5,289 bases of DNA from assembly GCA_946479705.1 (NCBI GenBank), contig CAMLHI010000185.1:1-5289 (forward strand). Direction: 5' to 3'. The position numbers and the translations under genes are program-made. Source of the DNA: an uncultured Oxalobacteraceae bacterium. GTDB taxonomy: Bacteria; Pseudomonadota; Gammaproteobacteria; Burkholderiales; Burkholderiaceae. The notes under the pieces are model-generated. The model worked only from the letters and a program-made list of their open reading frames with translations, did no database searches and was not told the origin of the DNA. Shown piece after piece: positions 1 to 4,660 of the stretch. Positions within the stretch are counted from its first letter, which is position 1. The number at the start of each line of letters is the position of its first letter.

Positions 1-749
1 GCGGCGATCATCGGCAGCGACAGCATCTGGCCCGAGGTGATCGGCACGCCGGCCACGGTGACTTCCCAGTCGGGCACGCGGAAGTATTCGGTGAAGAAGC
101 GCGCGCAGCCGTACAGCAGGGCGAACATGGCGCCCACCGCGAAGCGCGGCCGTTCCTTGCGCGCATACAGCCACAGGAGGATGAACACCAGCACGCCGTC
201 GATCAGCGCCTGGTACAGCGGCGAAGGATGGCGCGGGCCTTCCACGCCCGGCCACAGCATGGCCCAGGGCAGGCTCGGATCGGCCAGGCGGCCCGGCAGT
301 TCGGCATTGATGAAGTTACCGATGCGCCCGCAGGCATAGCCGAGCGGCACCAGCGGCGCGATGAAGTCGTACACATCGACGATGTTGCGCTTTACCTTGC
401 GGGCCCACAGCGACATGGCGATCAGCACGCCGATGAAGCCGCCATGGAAGGACATGCCGCCAGTCCAGGTCTTGAAGATCTCGATGGGATTGTGGAAGAA
501 ATACTCGGGCCGGTAAAAGAACACTTCGCCGAGGCGGCCGCCGATGATCACGCCCAGCATGCCGTAGAACAGCATGTCGTCGATATCTTCCTTTTTCCAT
601 CCTTGGGCGGCGATGTGCGGCTGGCGGATGCGCACGCGGCCGAGCGCGACGAACAGCGCGAACGCCAGCACGTACATCAAGCCATACCAGTGCACGTCCA
701 GCCGGCCGATCGAAAAGGCGATTGGGTTGGGCATCGGGTGAGTCAGCAT
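1..749 (-). CDS. lgt: Prolipoprotein diacylglyceryl transferase, 3' end cut by window edge
   Basis: Inner-membrane enzyme that transfers diacylglycerol from phosphatidylglycerol to the lipobox cysteine of prelipoproteins, the first step of lipoprotein maturation. My translation of the minus strand from ATG 749 gives 249 codons without a stop before the window ends; the family is usually about 260-290 residues, so only the C-terminal end is missing. Visible signatures are HWYGLMY near residues 20-26, GGRLGEVFFY, GGMSFHGG with His102 (aligning with E. coli His103), GRIGNFINAELPGR with Arg142 (E. coli Arg143) and its following Asn, and a late RFFTEYFR segment matching the conserved RIIVEFFR region of E. 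coli. Several hydrophobic segments fit a polytopic protein. The start at 749 overlaps the lysR stop by one base (TGATG), implying coupled translation. An internal Met at 734 is an alternative start. One oddity is NAELPG where E. coli has NGELWG. The identification is secure from motifs and colinearity. Confidence 0.96.
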   Translation of the reverse strand, partial: MLTHPMPNPIAFSIGRLDVHWYGLMYVLAFALFVALGRVRIRQPHIAAQGWKKEDIDDMLFYGMLGVIIGGRLGEVFFYRPEYFFHNPIEIFKTWTGGMSFHGGFIGVLIAMSLWARKVKRNIVDVYDFIAPLVPLGYACGRIGNFINAELPGRLADPSLPWAMLWPGVEGPRHPSPLYQALIDGVLVFILLWLYARKERPRFAVGAMFALLYGCARFFTEYFRVPDWEVTVAGVPITSGQMLSLPMIA

Positions 750-1648
750 CAGGGGTTTCCTTTGGTTTTCAACAGGTCCAGAAAGCCGCGCAGGACCGGG
801 GAATCGTTGTCGCGCCGCCAGGCCAGCCCGGTCTCCACGCGCGGCGTGGCATCGTGCAGGCTGCGGTATTCCACACCGGGGCGCATCAGGTTCGACACGG
901 ATTGTGGCACAAGTGCCAGCCCCATGCCGGCCGATACCAGGCCGACGATGGTCTGCATCTGGATCGCCTCCTGGCCGATGTCCGGGGTCAGGCCGGCGGC
1001 GCGGAAGCACGCCAGGATGCTGTCGTGCAGGCTGGGCGCGATCTGGCGCGGGAAAATGATCAGGGGCAGGGCGGGCGCATCCTTGAGCCACAGGGGGCCG
1101 TCGCCGGCCGCAATGGCGCCGCTGGGCGTGGCCAGGATCAGCGGCTCGTCCAGCAGCTTGAGATAGTCGAGTTCGGCGCGCGCCTTGTCGGGCAGCGGCG
1201 GGATCAAGAGGCCGGCATCGATGCGCGCGTGTAGCAGTTCGTCGATCTGCACGTCGCTGGTGGCTTCCTGCAAATTGATCTGCACATCGGGGAAGGCGGC
1301 GCGGTAGCGGCGCAGGAAGGGCGGGAGGATGCTGTAGTCGGCCGAGGACACGAAGGCCAGTGCCAGCCGCCCGGCGGATCCGCCGGCGGCGCGCCGCACC
1401 AGTTCGGGCAGGCCGGCCGCCTGGGCCAGGATGCGGCGCGCCTCGGGCAGCAGGGCGTGCCCGGCCGGGGTCAGCGACACCGCGCGGCGGTTGCGCTCGA
1501 ACAGCGCCGCGCCGAGCAATTCTTCCAGCGTCTGGATCGCCTGCGACAGCGGCGGCTGGGTCATGTGCAGGCGCAGGGCGGCTTTGCCGAAGTGCAGTTC
1601 TTCAGCCACGGCAATGAAATACCGCAGCTGGCGCAGGTCGAGATTCAT
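749..1648 (-). CDS. LysR-family transcriptional regulator
   Basis: A 299-residue protein of the usual LysR length. Residues 1-60 form the winged helix-turn-helix: an LRQLRYFIAVAEE start, recognition region LHMTQPPLSQAIQTLEE around residues 27-43, and the FERNRRAVSLTPAG wing around residues 50-63. From about residue 90 onwards is the two-lobed LysR substrate-binding domain, with RLALAFVSSADYSILP, the DAGLLIPP strand, and VSAGMGLALVPQS towards the end. It should act as a cytoplasmic DNA-binding regulator that senses a small molecule; neither the ligand nor the targets can be read from the sequence. The start at 1648 is chosen from family alignment, because no purine-rich Shine-Dalgarno sequence is seen before it (the leader reads ACCACCACAT). 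It lies 85 bp behind the Trp-rich protein gene on the same strand and ends inside the lgt start codon. LysR regulators are often transcribed divergently from their target, but here the upstream gene has the same orientation. Confidence 0.95.
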   Translation of the reverse strand: MNLDLRQLRYFIAVAEELHFGKAALRLHMTQPPLSQAIQTLEELLGAALFERNRRAVSLTPAGHALLPEARRILAQAAGLPELVRRAAGGSAGRLALAFVSSADYSILPPFLRRYRAAFPDVQINLQEATSDVQIDELLHARIDAGLLIPPLPDKARAELDYLKLLDEPLILATPSGAIAAGDGPLWLKDAPALPLIIFPRQIAPSLHDSILACFRAAGLTPDIGQEAIQMQTIVGLVSAGMGLALVPQSVSNLMRPGVEYRSLHDATPRVETGLAWRRDNDSPVLRGFLDLLKTKGNP

Positions 1649-1682
1649 ATGTGGTGGTCGTGGTTTGAATGCCTGTGATATT

Positions 1683-1702
1683 GGCAGCGTCTCAGCGCTG
1701 CC
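1683..1702. repeat. 7-bp inverted repeat in the lysR leader
   Basis: The arms GGCAGCG (1683-1689) and CGCTGCC (1696-1702) are perfect reverse complements around a 6-base spacer. The dyad lies 35 bp before the lysR ATG and just downstream of a -10-like TAGAAT (minus strand, 1711-1706). It could be an operator or a hairpin. No T run follows on the minus strand (AATATCACAG comes next), so it is not a canonical intrinsic terminator. It also lacks the T-N11-A form of a classical LysR box. Confidence 0.5.
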
Positions 1703-1705
1703 GGC

Positions 1706-1711
1706 ATTCTA
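1706..1711 (-). promoter_or_regulatory. Weak -10-like hexamer upstream of lysR
   Basis: TAGAAT on the minus strand matches five of the six sigma-70 -10 positions. No recognisable -35 element sits 16-18 bases upstream, where the sequence is GC-rich (GCCCGC). If it is used, transcription would begin inside the adjacent inverted repeat. The hexamer alone is weak evidence. Confidence 0.22.
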
Positions 1712-1733
1712 CCGCGAGCCCTGGCCAGGCGGG

Positions 1734-1961
1734 CTATTTCTTCTTGTTGTTGAAGGTCTGCTTGACGCGGTCCTTGCGGCGCTGGGCGTCGACGTTGTGC
1801 GCCTTGCGCTTGTCCAGGCCGAAGATCTTCTCGACAAACTCGAACCAGATGAAGGCAACGCCCATCAGGCCGACGATGTACCACCAGGACAGGTCGGCAA
1901 ACTTCCAGACCTCCAGCAGCTTCAGGGCGACAGCCAGTGCGATGATGATAATAATTGGCAT
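1734..1961 (-). CDS. Small Trp-rich membrane protein, TIGR04438-like
   Basis: A 75-residue protein with two hydrophobic segments: MPIIIIIALAVALKLLEVW (residues 1-19) and, after FADLS, WWYIVGLMGVAFIWFEF (26-42). A strongly basic tail follows (KRKAHNVDAQRRKDR, 51-65), ending in NNKKK. It has four Trp (19, 26, 27, 39). The layout of hydrophobic start, Trp pair, second hydrophobic helix and D-x-RK tail matches my recollection of the small Trp-rich family TIGR04438 of betaproteobacteria, whose function is unknown to me. The basic tail suggests a cytoplasmic C-terminus by the positive-inside rule. GAGGAG (1972-1967) lies 5 bases before ATG 1961, a strong ribosome site, which supports this start over overlapping frames. 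It diverges from the cytochrome c gene and precedes lysR on the same strand. Confidence 0.85.
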   Translation of the reverse strand: MPIIIIIALAVALKLLEVWKFADLSWWYIVGLMGVAFIWFEFVEKIFGLDKRKAHNVDAQRRKDRVKQTFNNKKK

Positions 1962-2077
1962 GGGAACTCCTCGTGATCTGCCATCTTACAAAAGAATTCA
2001 TTGCCATAGGGAATTAATCGGTCAACCTGTGGGCTGAATGCAGCGTTATGGAAACATTCGTGGAGTGTGGATCCATG

Positions 2078-2083
2078 TAAAAT
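2078..2083 (+). promoter_or_regulatory. Candidate -10 of the cytochrome c promoter
   Basis: TAAAAT matches five of six -10 positions and lies about 45 bp before the chosen start codon. The best-placed upstream hexamers (CATTCG, ATTCGT) are poor -35 elements. Initiation near 2090 would place the 2094-2110 hairpin almost at the 5' end of the transcript. Confidence 0.3.
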
Positions 2084-2093
2084 GCATTACCCG

Positions 2094-2110
2094 AGCAATG
2101 CCACATTGCT
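2094..2110 (+). repeat. Perfect 7-bp hairpin in the cytochrome c leader
   Basis: AGCAATG (2094-2100) pairs exactly with CATTGCT (2104-2110) across the 3-base loop CCA. The stem can be lengthened outward by a G-U and a C-G pair. It ends 7 bases before the AGGAGAG ribosome site. A competing pairing of GCATT (2084-2088) with AATGC (2097-2101) is possible. It may stabilise the mRNA or affect initiation; its role is not shown. Confidence 0.45.
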
Positions 2111-2117
2111 TGTCACT

Positions 2118-2124
2118 AGGAGAG
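2118..2124 (+). promoter_or_regulatory. Ribosome binding site that fixes the cytochrome c start
   Basis: AGGAGAG lies just before ATG 2128, with 5 bases between GGAG and the start codon. It decides for this ATG over an in-frame upstream ATG at 2038, which would add 30 non-signal-like residues. Confidence 0.85.
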
Positions 2125-2127
2125 AAC

Positions 2128-2436
2128 ATGAAACGGTCACTGATGTTGTGTATGGTGTTGTCGGCGCTGGCATCGTCCGCCGCCATGGCCAATGCCGACT
2201 TGGCGAAAGCGAAAAATTGCATGGCTTGCCACGCCATCCAGACCAAGCTGGTCGGCCCTGCCTACAAGGATGTCGCCGCCAAGTACGCCGGTCAGAAGGA
2301 TGCCGAAGCCAAGCTGGTGGCCAAGGTCATGAAGGGCGGCTCGGGCAGCTGGGGCGCGGTGCCGATGCCAGCCAACCCGCAGGTGAGCGAGGCCGAAGCC
2401 CACACCCTGGTCAAATGGGTGCTGTCGCAGAAATAA
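2128..2436 (+). CDS. Periplasmic cytochrome c, c551/c552 class
   Basis: Small soluble class I cytochrome c that should carry electrons in the periplasm. The 102-residue precursor starts with a Sec signal (MKRS, hydrophobic LMLCMVLSALASSAAMA, probable cleavage after Ala21), leaving about 81 residues, which is the size of Pseudomonas cytochrome c551. The mature part has the heme-binding CMACH (Cys31, Cys34, His35), VGPAYKDVAAKYAGQ following it, SWGAVPMPAN with the probable axial ligand Met80, and the C-terminal helix ending VKWVLSQK. All four elements closely match c551 as I remember it (CVACH, VGPAYKDVAAKFAGQ, GPIPMPPN, AKWVLSQK). In pseudomonads such proteins donate electrons to nitrite reductase or oxidases. 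No nir or oxidase genes lie in this window, so the partner here is unknown. The gene is monocistronic: a terminator follows its stop by about 20 bp. Confidence 0.95.
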   Translation: MKRSLMLCMVLSALASSAAMANADLAKAKNCMACHAIQTKLVGPAYKDVAAKYAGQKDAEAKLVAKVMKGGSGSWGAVPMPANPQVSEAEAHTLVKWVLSQK

Positions 2437-2454
2437 GCCGCCTACGGCACTAAC

Positions 2455-2487
2455 AAAAAAACGCGCCTCGAAAGGCGCGTTTTTTTT
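2455..2487. terminator. Bidirectional intrinsic terminator
   Basis: The perfect 8-bp stem ACGCGCCT (2461-2468) / AGGCGCGT (2473-2480) encloses the tetraloop CGAA. Six A (2455-2460) precede it and seven T (2481-2487) follow it. Read from either strand this is a GC-rich hairpin followed by a U run. It lies between the convergent cytochrome c and livK-like genes and should end both transcripts. Confidence 0.95.
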
Positions 2488-2500
2488 GGCTCGACGCGGC

Positions 2501-3643
2501 TTACTTGATCACGTCGATCTTGGTCTTCTTGCCGCCCTTGAAGGTGAACAGGGTCAGCGCGCCATCCTTGATGTCGCCCTTGTCGTCGAACTGGATCGGA
2601 CCGGTCACGCCCTGGTACTTGATCTTCTTCAGTTCCGGCAGGTACTTGGCCGGCTCGGCCGACTTGGCGTTCTGCATGGCCGTGGCCATCACCATCACCG
2701 CGTCATACACATACGGCGCGTACAGCTGCACGTCCATCTTGTACTTGGCCTTGTAGCGCGCACGGAAGTCTTCCATGACTTTTTCCTGCGGACCCTTCAC
2801 GCCGCCGGCTTCGGCGCAGGTGACGGTGCCTTCGCCGATGCCGTCGCCCGCCAGGCGCGGCAGCGCTTCGGAACAGATGCCGTCGCCGCCCATGAACTTG
2901 GCGGTGATGCCCAGCGCCTTCATTTGCTTGAGCATCGGGCCGCCCACCGAATCCATGCCGCCGAAGAAGATCAGGTCCGGCTTCTTGTTCTTGATGGAGG
3001 TGAGGATGGCGGTGAAGTCGGTGGCGTTGGGATTGGTGAATTCCTTGGCGACGAATTTGACGCCTGGCATCTTGGCCTTGGCGCCCTTGACGAATTCATC
3101 CGCCACGCCCTGGCCGTAGGCCGAACGGTCGTCGATCACGGCGATATTGCTGGCCTTGAGGGTATCGACGGCGTACTTGCCCAGCGTGCCGCCGAGCTTG
3201 TTGTCATTGGCGACCACGCGGAAGGCGGTCTTGAAGCCCTGCTTGGTGTATTGCGGGGTGGTGGCCGATGGCGAGATCTGCGGAATGCCGGCCTGGTTGT
3301 ACAGGCGCGAGGCCGGTACGGTGGTGCCGGAATTGAGGTGGCCGATCACGCCCTGGACCTTGGCGTCGACCAGCTTTTGCGCCACCGCCGTGCCTTGCTT
3401 GGGATCGGCGCCGTCGTCTTCGGCCACCAGCTCGAAAGTGACTTTCTTGCCGTTGATGGTAAAGCCCTTGGTGTTGAGCTCCTCGATGGCCATGCGGGCG
3501 CCCTGTTCGTTGTCTTTGCCCAGGTGGGCACTGGCACCCGAAATCGGCCCGACGTGGCCGATCTTCACTACCTCTTGCGCGTTGGCGCTGCCGGCAAAGG
3601 CCATGGCAATGGCGAGTGGAATGAGTTTAGTCGTGACCTGCAT
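2501..3643 (-). CDS. Branched-chain amino-acid ABC transporter substrate-binding protein, LivJ/LivK type
   Basis: Periplasmic binding protein that delivers a ligand to a Liv-type ABC importer. The 380-residue precursor has a Sec signal (MQVTTK, LIPLAIAMAFAGSANA, cleavage near residue 22). The mature chain begins QEVVKIGHVGPISG, followed by DGADPKQGTAVAQKLV (77-92), VIGHLNSGTTVPAS (99-112), the SPSATTP ligand-loop region (124-130), RSAYGQGVADEF (173-184), PDLIFFGG (222-229) and KFMGGDG (249-255). This order is colinear with E. coli LivJ. LivJ's early cysteine pair is absent; instead Cys257 and Cys276 could pair. Binding of Leu/Ile/Val is the family default, but related proteins bind other amino acids, amides or urea, so the ligand is uncertain. 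The start at 3643 is set by GGAGAA (3656-3651) and the signal peptide; the frame is open back to an ATG at 3748, which has no ribosome site. No permease or ATPase genes are in view. Confidence 0.95.
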   Translation of the reverse strand: MQVTTKLIPLAIAMAFAGSANAQEVVKIGHVGPISGASAHLGKDNEQGARMAIEELNTKGFTINGKKVTFELVAEDDGADPKQGTAVAQKLVDAKVQGVIGHLNSGTTVPASRLYNQAGIPQISPSATTPQYTKQGFKTAFRVVANDNKLGGTLGKYAVDTLKASNIAVIDDRSAYGQGVADEFVKGAKAKMPGVKFVAKEFTNPNATDFTAILTSIKNKKPDLIFFGGMDSVGGPMLKQMKALGITAKFMGGDGICSEALPRLAGDGIGEGTVTCAEAGGVKGPQEKVMEDFRARYKAKYKMDVQLYAPYVYDAVMVMATAMQNAKSAEPAKYLPELKKIKYQGVTGPIQFDDKGDIKDGALTLFTFKGGKKTKIDVIK

Positions 3644-3689
3644 GGGCGTATTCTCCAGTGGAATGATGACAAGGGTGTTGAACAAGGGA

Positions 3690-3718
3690 ACGGTACAACA
3701 AAACAGCAAGAATGGCAA
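3690..3718 (-). promoter_or_regulatory. Candidate sigma-70 promoter for the livK-like gene
   Basis: On the minus strand TTGCCA (3718-3713) matches five of six -35 positions. After exactly 17 bases TACCGT (3695-3690) keeps the key first, second and last -10 positions. Initiation near 3683 would give a leader of about 40 bases ending in the GGAGAA ribosome site. The placement is reasonable, but the -10 is weak. Confidence 0.35.
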
Positions 3719-3733
3719 AGACACACACGCGGC

Positions 3734-3748
3734 ATGCATTGCTTGCAT
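3734..3748. repeat. Inverted repeat upstream of the livK-like promoter candidate
   Basis: ATGCA (3734-3738) and TGCAT (3744-3748) flank TTGCT. The dyad lies about 15 bp upstream of the candidate -35, a usual place for an activator or repressor site. The arms are short, so chance occurrence is quite possible. Confidence 0.3.
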
Positions 3749-3770
3749 AACAGCCAGATGGGTAAACGCG

Positions 3771-3812
3771 CCAGGCCTCGCCTGGGTGGACGCCGCGCCC
3801 CGTCATGGCGCG
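3771..3812. repeat. Two short hairpins downstream of the holC operon
   Basis: CCAGGC (3771-3776) pairs with GCCTGG (3780-3785) across CTC, and CGCGCC (3794-3799) pairs with GGCGCG (3807-3812) across 7 bases. Both lie after the stop of the DUF2486-like gene at 3853 when read on the minus strand, so they may slow or end that transcript. Only a three-T run follows the last hairpin (CGCGTTTACCC), so a classical intrinsic terminator is not supported. Confidence 0.3.
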
Positions 3813-3852
3813 CGGGTTTGTAAGCAGATGCAAGTGGTGCGGGGACAGGACT

Positions 3853-4224
3853 TTATTTCTTCAGCGTTTGCAGGTGCGCCAGTTCCTGCGACACGGCGCG
3901 CACGACGATCTGCTCGATGGTCTTGTGCAAGCCCTGGCGGATCTCGGCGGTCAGGCCGGCCAGCGCCTGCGCGACCACTTCTTCCATGCTGTCGCGCAGG
4001 CGCTGTTCCAGCACGAAATCGACGCGCCCCTGCAACTGGTGCAGCAAGCGCTCGGACAGGCGCCGCTCCAGCAGCGTCCATTCCGGCTCGGTCCAGGTAT
4101 CGATGGCGCGCGCTTCGAGATGCGCGTTGTCCTCGATGACCACCTCGGGCCGGGTTGCCTGCTGGTCCTGGAATACTTCCGTCAGCACGGGAATGCTGTT
4201 ATCGAATGAAGGATGTTTGCTCAT
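3853..4224 (-). CDS. DUF2486-like helical protein of unknown function
   Basis: A 123-residue protein with no signal peptide or membrane segment, so probably cytoplasmic. It has a short N-terminal motif DNSIPVLTEVFQ (residues 8-19), an acidic, probably flexible stretch to about residue 45, and then a long helix-rich half rich in Leu, Arg and Glu (from WTLLERRLSERLL onwards, ending AVSQELAHLQTLKK). The SIPVLTEV start and the position beside holC match my recollection of DUF2486 proteins from Burkholderia; that assignment is from memory and is not certain. The start codon follows the holC TAA after only two bases, and AGG in the end of holC can serve as a ribosome site, so the two are almost surely co-translated. 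That suggests, but does not prove, a function linked to HolC. No catalytic motif is visible. The helical half may mediate oligomerisation or binding to a partner. Confidence 0.85.
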   Translation of the reverse strand: MSKHPSFDNSIPVLTEVFQDQQATRPEVVIEDNAHLEARAIDTWTEPEWTLLERRLSERLLHQLQGRVDFVLEQRLRDSMEEVVAQALAGLTAEIRQGLHKTIEQIVVRAVSQELAHLQTLKK

Positions 4225-4226
4225 GG

Positions 4227-4646
4227 TTAGCCTGCGACGAAATGCGTCAGTGGATATGCCTGCTGTTTGTAGGCCACATAACGCTTGCGCCCGGCGGCGG
4301 CGTCGTCTTCGTCGACCGAAATGATCTCGAACACGCGCTGGAACCGGTCGACGTGCGCAGGCGTCGTGCGGGTCAGGTTGATGAGCATGTCGTAGTGGGG
4401 CAGTTCGACGCTATCGCTGTCGCTCACGATGATCGGGGTGTACGCGGCCAGCGCGTCCGAGGCCATCACATGCGGCAGGAAATCGGTGTCGGACAAGGTC
4501 CACAGCGCTTCGTTCAGCGCCGCGGCTTGCTCGGCATTTTCCGCCAGCAGCACCACCTTGCCGCGCGCGCCGTAAGCCTTGCGCGCCAGCCGGCATGCAT
4601 AACTGAGTTTATCGGGGATATTGGTGTGAAAGTCGATCCTGGTCAT
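4227..4646 (-). CDS. holC: DNA polymerase III subunit chi
   Basis: Accessory subunit of the replicative clamp-loader complex. In E. coli chi binds SSB on the lagging strand and is held to the loader through psi (HolD). The 139 residues are close to the 147 of E. coli HolC and match its pattern: MTRIDFHTN first strand, ARKAYGARGKVVLLAEN (Rossmann-like strand and helix), ALNEALWTLSDTDFLPH (E. coli has EALW then FVPH), a short acidic loop around residues 75-82, DMLINLT, then RFQRVFEII and a late RKRYVAYKQQAYPLTHF (E. coli RERYKAYRVAGFNL). The start at 4646 fits the family. The same frame stays open upstream to 5198, but that part is the shadow of the preceding gene. Only 14 bases separate it from that gene's stop, and they contain no Shine-Dalgarno sequence (TTCGCCCTCGCGCC), so initiation may depend on coupling. 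Confidence 0.95.
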   Translation of the reverse strand: MTRIDFHTNIPDKLSYACRLARKAYGARGKVVLLAENAEQAAALNEALWTLSDTDFLPHVMASDALAAYTPIIVSDSDSVELPHYDMLINLTRTTPAHVDRFQRVFEIISVDEDDAAAGRKRYVAYKQQAYPLTHFVAG

Positions 4647-4660
4647 GGCGCGAGGGCGAA

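Larger units (their letters stand above)
1962..2127. promoter_or_regulatory. Divergent intergenic region between the Trp-rich protein and cytochrome c genes
   Basis: This 166-bp region is more AT-rich than the flanking genes and must hold the promoters for both directions. Rightwards, a TAAAAT hexamer (2078-2083) is a possible -10, but no good -35 is found. Leftwards, TTGACC (2025-2020) could be a -35, but the hexamers 16-18 bases on (such as ATGAAT) fit poorly; TAAGAT (1988-1983) is another possible -10. I looked for an FNR/Anr box, since c551-type cytochromes can be oxygen-regulated, and found none that fits TTGAT-N4-ATCAA. Confidence 0.5.

Noticed and set aside
228..1166. Open reading frame of 312 codons on the plus strand across lgt and lysR
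   Set aside because: It spans two confirmed minus-strand genes and has no recognisable motif or ribosome site; an antisense shadow.
1645..2007. 120-codon minus-strand frame overlapping the Trp-rich protein gene
   Set aside because: Its composition is that of a shadow frame and it has no ribosome site. The overlapping 75-residue frame has GAGGAG and a coherent membrane-protein pattern.
2011..2025. Possible FNR/Anr box (TTAATCGGTCAA) upstream of the cytochrome gene
   Set aside because: The half-sites are 3 rather than 4 bases apart and both deviate from TTGAT/ATCAA; it does not meet the consensus.
2038..2127. Upstream in-frame ATG for the cytochrome c
   Set aside because: It would add 30 residues before the signal peptide and would cover the likely promoter and leader hairpin. 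The AGGAGAG site supports ATG 2128.
3644..3748. Longer start for the livK-like protein at 3748
   Set aside because: No ribosome site precedes ATG 3748, and the extra 35 residues would bury a good signal peptide. ATG 3643 has GGAGAA at 7 bases.
2486..3823. Open reading frame of 445 codons on the plus strand, antisense to the livK-like gene
   Set aside because: It is rich in His, Arg, Gly, Leu and Val without domain motifs, as expected for the reverse frame of a GC-rich gene. The minus-strand product is a clear binding protein with signal peptide and ribosome site.
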